The translations under genes were made by a program, and so were the position numbers. The notes below the pieces were generated by a model that saw only the letters and a program-made list of their open reading frames with translations, searched no databases and was not told the origin of the DNA. 9,054 bases of DNA from Gammaproteobacteria bacterium (lineage in GTDB: Bacteria; Pseudomonadota; Gammaproteobacteria; Pseudomonadales; Pseudohongiellaceae): positions 1 through 9,054 of the forward strand of contig JAESUT010000040.1 of the NCBI GenBank assembly GCA_016762995.1, read 5' to 3'. Below, in pieces: positions 1-6,294 of the stretch. Position 1 is the stretch's first letter. Each line of letters starts with the position of its first letter.

Positions 1-125
1 AATGCCTTACAGAATTCCATGATGTTTACGCCGTGTTGACCGAGAGCCGGACCAACAGGTGGACTTGGGTTAGCTTTTCCTGCGCCAACTTGCAGCTTTA
101 TATAAGCCAGTACTTTCTTAGCCAT
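1..125 (-). CDS. rplK: 50S ribosomal protein L11, N-terminal fragment (cut by window edge)
   Basis: L11 binds the GTPase-associated region of 23S rRNA and takes part in factor-dependent GTP hydrolysis and the stringent response. The 41 complete codons visible begin [20 protein letters not shown] and continue with the proline-rich [10 protein letters not shown] segment and the [11 protein letters not shown] helix start, nearly identical to E. coli L11. The gene runs off the left edge, so roughly 100 residues are missing. The ATG is preceded by a strong Shine-Dalgarno sequence, AAAGGAG, with about six bases of spacing. It lies downstream of nusG, as in other bacteria, and would normally be followed by rplA. 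Identification is by direct reading of the translation and is secure. Confidence 0.97.
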   Translation of the reverse strand, partial: MAKKVLAYIKLQVGAGKANPSPPVGPALGQHGVNIMEFCKA

Positions 126-138
126 GTCTTTCTCCTTT

Positions 139-182
139 GGGTTCAAACGTTCGATTTAGCCTCGCAGCTAACCAAACTCCCC
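139..182 (-). promoter_or_regulatory. Candidate L1-binding leader of the L11 (rplKA) mRNA
   Basis: Just before the rplK Shine-Dalgarno, the minus-strand transcript reads GGGGAG, then a hairpin with stem UUAGC/GCUAA (156-160 with 167-171) and a six-base loop UGCGAG, then GUUUGAACCC. In E. coli, L1 represses the L11 operon by binding a structure here that mimics its 23S rRNA site. A GGGGAG segment, a short hairpin and a UUUGAACCC segment beside the ribosome binding site fit my memory of that leader. Seen: the hairpin and flanking segments. Inferred: binding by L1. Confidence 0.45.
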
Positions 183-224
183 GGCGCTCCCCTACATTAA
201 TGAGAGGATCGACTTTGTTATGGA

Positions 225-297
225 GGGGTCAGAGTAAATTTTCGTTACATTTAGGTAAACCTTTGAATGCCTAAATCGAAATTTTTACTCTGACCCC
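225..297. repeat. 73-bp imperfect palindrome, REP/MITE-like
   Basis: The ends are inverted copies of GGGGTCAGAGTAAA (left arm 225-244, right arm 277-297). The outermost 13 or so bases match exactly, and the AT-rich remainder of the arms (AAATTTTCG against AAAAATTTCG) is offset by one base. Inside lies a perfect 7-bp inverted repeat, ATTTAGG (249-255) and CCTAAAT (270-276), around a 14-base loop. The element starts 14 bases past the nusG stop codon. No run of T follows either arm, so it is not a standard intrinsic terminator. I recall GGGGTCAGAGTAAA-type termini around IS200-like/REP-associated (Y1) transposase genes in gammaproteobacteria, so a non-autonomous mobile repeat is the favoured reading. 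No target duplication is evident. Confidence 0.6.
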
Positions 298-311
298 CGT
301 CTCGTTAAATC

Positions 312-845
312 TTAACTCTTCTCGACTTGCCCGAACTCAAGCTCTACTGGAGTCGAACGACCGAAAATCAGTACAGCAACGCGTAATCGGCTCTTCTCGT
401 AGTTAACTTCCTCAACCGTACCGGTGAAGTCATTAAAAGGACCATCTGTAACTCGAACCATTTCACCAGGTTCGTAGATCGTCTTGTGAGTTGGGGCCTC
501 TTCGCTATCCTCCATTCTCTGGAGAATCTTATCCGCTTCTTTATCAGTTATTGGAGCGGGCCTCTCGGCTGTGCCGCCAATAAAGCCCATTACTCTAGGC
601 GTATCCTTAACTAAGTGCCAAGTCTCGTCGTTTAGTTCCATATGAACCAAGACGTAACCCGGAAAGAATTTGCGCTCACTCTTCCGTTTCTGGCCACCGC
701 GCATTTCTACAACTTCTTCGGTAGGCACCAACACTTCATCGAAGTAATCCTCCATTTTTCGAAGAGCAATTCGCTCTTCCAATGCAAGCATCACTTTTTT
801 CTCATAGCCTGAATAGGCATGAACTACGTACCAGCGCTTTGCCAT
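312..845 (-). CDS. nusG: Transcription termination/antitermination factor NusG
   Basis: NusG binds elongating RNA polymerase, suppresses pausing, and links polymerase to Rho or to the ribosome through S10. The product is 177 residues, matching the Pseudomonas length and slightly shorter than E. coli's 181. The N-terminal NGN domain starts [17 protein letters not shown] and contains [14 protein letters not shown] and PRVMGFIGG. The C-terminal KOW domain holds [21 protein letters not shown] and ends [13 protein letters not shown]. The frame stays open upstream to base 980, but the ATG at 845 is chosen: family homology begins there, AGAGG lies about five bases before it, and the upstream frame overlaps secE. 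Only eight bases separate it from the secE stop, so the two genes are surely cotranscribed. The stop is TAA. Confidence 0.98.
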   Translation of the reverse strand: MAKRWYVVHAYSGYEKKVMLALEERIALRKMEDYFDEVLVPTEEVVEMRGGQKRKSERKFFPGYVLVHMELNDETWHLVKDTPRVMGFIGGTAERPAPITDKEADKILQRMEDSEEAPTHKTIYEPGEMVRVTDGPFNDFTGTVEEVNYEKSRLRVAVLIFGRSTPVELEFGQVEKS

Positions 846-853
846 TATTACCT

Positions 854-1222
854 CTAGCCGATCATCGATGAAATAACGCTGTTTAATCCCCAATCCAGTA
901 GCCATAGAATAGAAGCTAAAATGAATATGACGATAAGGACCACGATTGTGGTCTGCGTTGTTTCTTGTCTTGTTGGCCAAACAACTTTTCTTATTTCAAC
1001 TCGCGCATCTAAGCATAAGTTGATAAAAGCGCGCCCACGAATAGTCTGAGAGCCAACCCATCCAGCCACGCCGGCAGTTACAATCAAGCCTAGCGTTCTA
1101 ACCAATAATGATTCCGTCGCGAAATACGAATTAACATAGATAGCGCCAGCCACAATCGCTGCTACGACTGCCCACTTGACCAAATCTAATTTACCGTCTT
1201 CGCCTGCAATTTTTTCGGACAT
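854..1222 (-). CDS. secE: Preprotein translocase subunit SecE (three-helix type)
   Basis: SecE clamps and stabilises SecY in the inner-membrane SecYEG protein-conducting channel. The product is 122 residues with three membrane segments by eye: about 15-34 ([17 protein letters not shown]), 39-58 ([18 protein letters not shown]) and 92-112 ([18 protein letters not shown]). Between the second and third lies the conserved amphipathic cytoplasmic segment [20 protein letters not shown], the signature of the family. Three helices are typical of gammaproteobacteria; many other bacteria have only the last. The ATG at 1222 begins [13 protein letters not shown]. An upstream TTG at 1264 would add 14 residues without homology and is rejected. 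The ribosome binding site is only moderate (AAGAGA). It follows tRNA-Trp and is nearly contiguous with nusG. Confidence 0.97.
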   Translation of the reverse strand: MSEKIAGEDGKLDLVKWAVVAAIVAGAIYVNSYFATESLLVRTLGLIVTAGVAGWVGSQTIRGRAFINLCLDARVEIRKVVWPTRQETTQTTIVVLIVIFILASILWLLDWGLNSVISSMIG

Positions 1223-1294
1223 ACTATTTACTAGTTCTCTTAGTTCTAAATATCTAGTTAACAACCACCGACAGTGACTTTATCGCTGCCTATT

Positions 1295-1319
1295 CTCTTC
1301 CCTATGACTTATGGAAGAA
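1295..1319 (-). other. Weak stem-loop in the trpT-secE spacer
   Basis: The minus-strand transcript between the tRNA and secE contains a six-base-pair stem (UCUUCC with GGAAGA, extendable by one U-G pair) closing an 11-base loop. No U-run follows, so it does not look like a terminator, and secE and nusG probably depend partly on read-through from the tRNA. It may affect processing downstream of the tRNA. The rest of this 111-base spacer shows no convincing promoter. Confidence 0.3.
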
Positions 1320-1333
1320 TTCCTGCCTTTAGT

Positions 1334-1409
<76 letters not shown>

Positions 1410-1424
1410 ACTGCTTCTCTAAAG

Positions 1425-1430
1425 ATCATA
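1425..1430 (-). promoter_or_regulatory. Possible -10 element for trpT-secE-nusG
   Basis: The minus strand reads TATGAT, a 5-of-6 match to the sigma70 -10 hexamer, ending 15 bases before the mature tRNA 5' end. A start about seven bases downstream would give a very short leader. No good -35 hexamer lies 16-18 bases upstream, so this is a weak call. It would allow the tRNA to be made despite the terminator-like hairpin after tuf. Confidence 0.3.
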
Positions 1431-1450
1431 GGTACTTTAAATCTCGTAAC

Positions 1451-1464
1451 GGGTCTCGCGACCC
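1451..1464 (-). other. GNRA-tetraloop hairpin in the tuf-trpT spacer
   Basis: On the transcribed strand GGGUC-GCGA-GACCC forms a perfect five-base-pair stem capped by a GCGA (GNRA) tetraloop, an unusually stable small hairpin. It lies between the tuf terminator-like hairpin and the tRNA. It has no following U-run. It could be an RNA-processing or stability determinant; function is not known from the sequence. Confidence 0.4.
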
Positions 1465-1516
1465 TGAACTTCAACAACTTTTAACGATTTATCGTAAAAA
1501 CACTAAAGACAACTAA

Positions 1517-1544
1517 GCCGAAGCACCCTTTGGAGTGCTTCGGC
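1517..1544 (-). terminator. Terminator-like hairpin after tuf
   Basis: About 23 bases after the tuf stop the transcript forms GCCGAAGCAC paired with GUGCUUCGGC. The stem extends inward by UCC/GGG (two G-C pairs and one U-G) to 13 pairs with an AAA loop. The following bases, UUAGUUGUCUUU, are only moderately U-rich, so this may be a partial terminator or an RNA-end stabiliser that lowers expression from tuf into trpT-secE-nusG. Confidence 0.6.
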
Positions 1545-1567
1545 CAAGTAAGAAGTGTTTAGCGAAT

Positions 1568-2761
<1,194 letters not shown>

Positions 2762-2796
2762 AATAGCACCTCGTTTACTTCTAAATTTTGTGTGTG

Positions 2797-2817
2797 TTTA
2801 TAATTAGTAATTAGTAA
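2797..2817 (-). repeat. Tandem 7-bp repeat across the fusA stop, with a possible tuf -10
   Basis: The minus strand reads TTACTAATTACTAATTA, two copies of TTACTAA plus a partial third; the first copy contains the fusA TAA stop. Directly after it lies TATAAA (2797-2802), which could act as a weak -10 for a tuf-specific transcript, but no -35 is convincing. Known tufA genes can have secondary promoters near the end of fusA, so this is plausible only. Confidence 0.3.
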
Positions 2818-4904
2818 GACCGGTTAATAATGCCTTCAGCTACATTGTTAGGCACAACCGCATACTTATCGAATTCCATCGTATAAGTAGCTCGGCCCTG
2901 GGTCGCCGAACGCAAGTCCGTCGAATAGCCAAACATTTCAGACAGTGGAACCTCGGCATTAATTACTTTGCCCATAGAGCTGTCTTGCATGCCCTGCACC
3001 ATGCCACGACGACGATTCAAGTCACCCATCACATCACCCATATATTCCTCAGGAGATACAACTTCCACTTTCATCATCGGTTCTAGCAAAGCCGCATCAG
3101 CCTTGAGCGCCCCTTTCTTCAATGCCATCGAACCGGCGATTTTAAACGCCATCTCGCTGGAATCCACATCGTGGAATGAGCCGTCGATAAGAGTTACCTT
3201 CATAGCAAGCAAGGGATAGCCAGCAAGGCAGCCATTCTTCATCTGCTGTTGCACGCCCTTATCTACGGCTGGAATGAATTCTTTTGGAATCGTCCCCCCC
3301 ACAATTTCGTTTACAAATTCGTATTCTGAATCTGGATCCAAAGGCTCAAGTCTAAGTACCACGTGACCATATTGACCGCGGCCACCAGACTGCTTAACGT
3401 GCTTTCCTTCGACTTCCACAACCTTTCTGATTGTTTCACGATAGGCCACTTGTGGCTTGCCGATGTTAGCCTCAACGGAAAATTCACGCCGCATTCTGTC
3501 TACTAGTACGTCAAGATGAAGCTCGCCCATACCTGAAATAATTGTCTGACCAGATTCTTCATCTGTCTCAACTCGAAACGATGGATCTTCCTGGGCCAGT
3601 TTGCCCAAGGCGATGCCCATTTTCTCCTGGTCCGCCTGAGTCTTCGGCTCAACAGCTACCGAGATCACGGGCTCTGGGAATTCCATTTTCTCAAGTGTCA
3701 CAATTCTGTCAATCGCACAGAGAGTTTCACCTGTTGTTACATCTTTGAGACCAATCGCAGCTGCAATATCACCGGCTAATACTTCTTTGATCTCTTCACG
3801 GGTATTCGCGTGCATCTGCACCATACGACCAACACGTTCTTTTTTAGATTTGATTGGGTTGTAAACTGAGTCACCAGAATTAAGAGTACCTGAGTACACT
3901 CGGAAGAACGTCAATGTACCAACGAAGGGGTCTGTTGCGATCTTGAATGCCAAAGCAGCAAACGGCGCTTTGTCATCTGCCAGGCATGTAGTAACAGTAC
4001 CGTCTTCAAGAGTACCTTCAATAGCCTTCACTTCAGTTGGCGCGGGCATGTAATCGATTACCGCATCAAGCACCGCCTGAACACCCTTGTTTTTAAAAGC
4101 TGAGCCACATAGCGTAGGCACTATTTCACTTGCCAATGTGCGTTCACGAATGCCCGCCATGACTTCCTCTTCGGACAAATTGCCAGTTTCCAGATACTTA
4201 TCCATAAGCTCTTCGTTGGCTTCTGCGGCTGCTTCAAGCATGTTCTCACGCCATTCTTCCGCTAGGTCTTGCATGTCAGCAGGAATATCTTCGTAGGTAA
4301 AAGTAGCGCCCTGATCTTCTTCGTTCCAACGAATTGCCTTCATCTTAACGAGATCGACTACTCCCTTGAATTCCTCTTCTGCACCAATCGCCAATTGCAA
4401 AGGAATAGGGTTAGCACCCAATCGTTCTTTCATTTGCTCTACGACCATCAAGAAATCGGCGCCGGCTCTATCCATCTTGTTGACGAAAACCAGACGCGGC
4501 ACTTCGTAGCGATTAGCTTGACGCCATACTGTTTCCGTTTGGGGTTGTACTCCGGAGGAGCCGCAAAGTACAACCACAGCACCGTCCAATACACGCAAAG
4601 AACGCTCTACCTCAATAGTAAAATCAACGTGTCCCGGTGTATCGATGATGTTAATTCGGTGCTCTTCGTACTGCGCACCCATCCCTTTCCAGAAACAAGT
4701 AGTCGCCGCAGAGGTGATGGTAATGCCTCGCTCCTGCTCTTGCTCCATCCAATCCATAGTCGCAGCACCATCATGTACTTCACCAATCTTGTGTGAAATA
4801 CCTGTATAGAACAGTACGCGCTCGGTAGTTGTAGTCTTGCCCGCATCTACGTGAGCAACGATTCCAATATTGCGGTATCGGTCTAATGGATGTTTTCTGG
4901 CCAC
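2811..4904 (-). CDS. fusA: Translation elongation factor EF-G
   Basis: EF-G drives ribosomal translocation and, with RRF, ribosome recycling, using GTP. The 697-residue product is full length (E. coli 704). The G domain shows AHVDAGKT (17-24), RGITI (59-63), DTPGHVDF (88-95), NKMD (142-145) and a later GSAFKNKG segment. Domain II includes [19 protein letters not shown], domain [17 protein letters not shown], and domain [17 protein letters not shown] and [10 protein letters not shown]. Domain V contains [20 protein letters not shown] and RRRGMVQGM. The start is GTG (4904), preceded by AAAGGG; homology begins exactly there. It lies 59 bases after rpsG and 49 before tuf, the standard str operon order. 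It is the housekeeping EF-G type rather than the FusA2 paralogue. Confidence 0.98.
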   Translation of the reverse strand: MARKHPLDRYRNIGIVAHVDAGKTTTTERVLFYTGISHKIGEVHDGAATMDWMEQEQERGITITSAATTCFWKGMGAQYEEHRINIIDTPGHVDFTIEVERSLRVLDGAVVVLCGSSGVQPQTETVWRQANRYEVPRLVFVNKMDRAGADFLMVVEQMKERLGANPIPLQLAIGAEEEFKGVVDLVKMKAIRWNEEDQGATFTYEDIPADMQDLAEEWRENMLEAAAEANEELMDKYLETGNLSEEEVMAGIRERTLASEIVPTLCGSAFKNKGVQAVLDAVIDYMPAPTEVKAIEGTLEDGTVTTCLADDKAPFAALAFKIATDPFVGTLTFFRVYSGTLNSGDSVYNPIKSKKERVGRMVQMHANTREEIKEVLAGDIAAAIGLKDVTTGETLCAIDRIVTLEKMEFPEPVISVAVEPKTQADQEKMGIALGKLAQEDPSFRVETDEESGQTIISGMGELHLDVLVDRMRREFSVEANIGKPQVAYRETIRKVVEVEGKHVKQSGGRGQYGHVVLRLEPLDPDSEYEFVNEIVGGTIPKEFIPAVDKGVQQQMKNGCLAGYPLLAMKVTLIDGSFHDVDSSEMAFKIAGSMALKKGALKADAALLEPMMKVEVVSPEEYMGDVMGDLNRRRGMVQGMQDSSMGKVINAEVPLSEMFGYSTDLRSATQGRATYTMEFDKYAVVPNNVAEGIINRSY

Positions 4905-4963
4905 AACTTATGCCCTTTACATAAATAAATTCGATCTTTACGGCTTTACTAGCAACACTTCGA

Positions 4964-5434
4964 TTAGAAGCGGTAGTGTGAAAATGCTCGGTTGGCTTCC
5001 GCCATGCGATGCACATCTTCGCGTTTCTTAACCGCACTACCCTTACCTTCAGAGGCATCAGAAATTTCGCCAGCGAGACGTAAGGCCATGGATTTTTCAC
5101 CACGCTTACGAGAATGCTCAACCAGCCAACGCATGGCGAGGGCATGGCGACGTTCAACACGTACTTCGACAGGAACCTGATAGGTAGCGCCACCGACACG
5201 GCGAGACTTAACTTCGACCATTGGGGCAATAGCATCCAGAGCCTTCTCGAAAGTTTCGAGAGGATCGCCAGGAATTCTGGCTGAAACCGTGTCTAATGCA
5301 CCATAAACGATACGCTCGGCAATAGACTTCTTGCCATCGACCATCACGTGGTTCATGAATTTTGCGAGGGTTAAACTACCGAACTTTGGATCTGGCAGGA
5401 TTTCACGTTTTGCAACTACTCTTCTTCTAGGCAT
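4964..5434 (-). CDS. rpsG: 30S ribosomal protein S7
   Basis: S7 nucleates assembly of the 3' major domain (head) of 16S rRNA and lies near the E site. The 156-residue product starts [20 protein letters not shown]. It contains the conserved [36 protein letters not shown] and [20 protein letters not shown] segments, matching the common 156-residue form rather than the E. coli K-12 form with a C-terminal extension. AGAGGT lies five to six bases before the ATG. In E. coli S7 is the translational repressor of this operon and acts in the preceding rpsL-rpsG spacer. The stop is TAA. Confidence 0.98.
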   Translation of the reverse strand: MPRRRVVAKREILPDPKFGSLTLAKFMNHVMVDGKKSIAERIVYGALDTVSARIPGDPLETFEKALDAIAPMVEVKSRRVGGATYQVPVEVRVERRHALAMRWLVEHSRKRGEKSMALRLAGEISDASEGKGSAVKKREDVHRMAEANRAFSHYRF

Positions 5435-5463
5435 TTGAGACCTCTATGTTAATTCAGGTTGAT

Positions 5464-5575
5464 CCAGGACTTTTAGTCACTTCAAAAAGCGACTTACCTG
5501 GCCTTACTTTCATTCATCGTTTTATTAAAGAGTCTCGATGAAGCGCGTATCCTTACGCTTGTGGAGGCAGAGACC
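5464..5575 (-). promoter_or_regulatory. Structured rpsL-rpsG spacer, candidate S7 feedback site
   Basis: The 200-base spacer holds two stem-loops on the transcribed strand. The upstream one pairs GGUCUC (5570-5575) with GAGACU (5531-5536) and inside that AAGCGUA with UACGC..CUU (5541-5560) around an AGGA loop. The downstream one pairs CCAGG (5497-5501) with CCUGG (5464-5468) and inside that AGUCGC (5489-5494) with GUGACU (5475-5480). It ends about 30 bases before the rpsG start. S7 is known to bind the E. coli S12-S7 intercistronic RNA and repress S7 and EF-G synthesis. Position and structure fit that role; binding is inferred. Confidence 0.5.
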
Positions 5576-5634
5576 AAGATAATGATCGGACCTTGCCATG
5601 ACTCTAAATTTTTCTTTCTAGATTATTTTGGCTG

Positions 5635-6006
5635 CTATTTTGGTTTTTTCGTACCGTATTTGGAACGGCTCTGCTTGCGATCAGCTACGCCCGAAGTATC
5701 CAAGCTACCGCGAACCGTATGGTAGCGAACACCTGGAAGGTCCTTAACACGACCGCCCCTGATCAGAACAACAGAGTGTTCCTGTAGATTGTGGCCTTCA
5801 CCACCAATATAGGAAGACACTTCAAATCCATTAACCAGACGCACACGACAGACCTTTCTCAAAGCCGAATTAGGTTTCTTCGGTGTCGTTGTGTAGACCC
5901 TAGTGCAAACGCCGCGCTTCTGAGGCGAGCCTTGTAGCGCAGGTACACCGCTTTTGACGATTTTACTGCGTCGGGGCTTACGTACTAATTGGTTAATTGT
6001 CGTCAT
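5635..6006 (-). CDS. rpsL: 30S ribosomal protein S12
   Basis: S12 sits at the decoding centre and governs accuracy; it is the classical streptomycin-resistance locus. The 123-residue product (E. coli 124) starts [19 protein letters not shown] and contains [22 protein letters not shown] and [17 protein letters not shown]. Lys43 and Lys88 (42 and 87 in mature numbering), the usual sites of resistance mutations, are both the sensitive lysine, as is Pro91. Asp89, the residue methylthiolated by RimO, is present. The ribosome binding site is AAGGA, four bases before ATG. The stop is TAG. It is the first gene of the str operon, with its own candidate promoter upstream. Confidence 0.98.
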   Translation of the reverse strand: MTTINQLVRKPRRSKIVKSGVPALQGSPQKRGVCTRVYTTTPKKPNSALRKVCRVRLVNGFEVSSYIGGEGHNLQEHSVVLIRGGRVKDLPGVRYHTVRGSLDTSGVADRKQSRSKYGTKKPK

Positions 6007-6034
6007 GTTTTCCTTAAAACCTCTAATTTTTTTG

Positions 6035-6125
6035 GGAGAACCCGCTTCCTATCATCTCTGGCTCTCATCGAAACGACCTTAGTCGTCGCTAGGTAGAGCT
6101 CTGTAAATAGAAAAATCGGTTCTCC
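6035..6125 (-). promoter_or_regulatory. Long nested hairpin in the rpsL leader
   Basis: Four helices stack into one elongated 91-base structure on the transcribed strand. GGAGAACC (6118-6125) pairs with GGUUCUCC (6035-6042). UUUCUAU (6107-6113) pairs with AUAGGAA (6046-6052) with one U-G pair. GCUCU (6095-6099) pairs with AGAGC (6061-6065). ACGAC (6082-6086) pairs with GUCGU (6073-6077), closed by a UAAG loop. The structure ends 28 bases before the rpsL ATG and leaves the Shine-Dalgarno exposed. It is not followed by a U-run, so it is not a terminator. I do not recognise it as a named leader family. Confidence 0.5.
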
Positions 6126-6184
6126 GCCTCTCTTCATTAAATTCGGGTCAGCTTCCTAAACGGATCACTGTAATGCGCCAAAGT

Positions 6185-6203
6185 CCTTAGAAATAGCCTA
6201 AGG
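6185..6203 (-). other. Small hairpin early in the str leader
   Basis: CCUUAG (6198-6203) pairs perfectly with CUAAGG (6185-6190) around a seven-base loop GCUAUUU. It would lie near the 5' end of a transcript from the promoter at 6229-6257, between the start site and the larger nested hairpin. No function can be assigned; mRNA 5'-end protection is possible. Confidence 0.35.
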
Positions 6204-6212
6204 GAGCTCCGA

Positions 6213-6249
6213 GAATAAAGGATGCGAGAGTTTAATGATCCCGCATCCT
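6213..6249 (-). terminator. Terminator-like hairpin after rpoC
   Basis: About 45 bases after the rpoC stop, AGGATGCGGGA (6239-6249) pairs with TCTCGCATCCT (6219-6229), an 11-pair stem with one G-U and a nine-base loop, followed by TTATTCTC. The U-run is short, so termination of the rpoBC transcript is probably partial. The right arm overlaps the likely start region of the str promoter. Confidence 0.55.
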
Positions 6250-6257
6250 CTAGTCAA
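6229..6257 (-). promoter_or_regulatory. Sigma70-type promoter for the str operon (rpsL-rpsG-fusA-tuf)
   Basis: The minus strand has TTGACT (6252-6257, 5 of 6 to consensus) and TAAACT (6229-6234, 4 of 6) separated by exactly 17 bases (6235-6251), 246 bases upstream of the rpsL start. Position between rpoC and rpsL matches the known str promoter location. A start about seven bases downstream falls in the right arm of the terminator-like hairpin. Confidence 0.6.
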
Positions 6258-6294
6258 CTATTTCCAGGCATTGCTCTCCGCCTGAACGGGCACA

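Noticed and set aside
225..297. Palindrome as an intrinsic terminator of nusG
   Set aside because: Neither orientation has a U-run after the second arm, and the arms are AT-rich inside; a mobile-repeat reading fits better.
846..980. N-terminal extension of NusG by 45 residues
   Set aside because: The extension overlaps the secE coding region, lacks NusG homology, and the internal ATG at 845 has a good ribosome binding site.
1223..1264. SecE start at an upstream TTG
   Set aside because: The added residues MLTRYLELRELVNS have no family counterpart; the ATG at 1222 gives the usual 122-residue length.
4269..4796. Plus-strand open frame of 175 codons opposite fusA
   Set aside because: Lies entirely antisense to the conserved EF-G gene, has no recognisable domain, and its residues mirror the complement of fusA codons.
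4780..5235. Minus-strand open frame of 151 codons across rpsG and the rpsG-fusA spacer
   Set aside because: Out-of-frame shadow of rpsG and the start of fusA; both real genes are full length and conserved.
5635..6006. Possible streptomycin-resistance allele of rpsL
   Set aside because: Lys43, Lys88 and Pro91 are all the wild-type sensitive residues, so nothing in the sequence suggests resistance.
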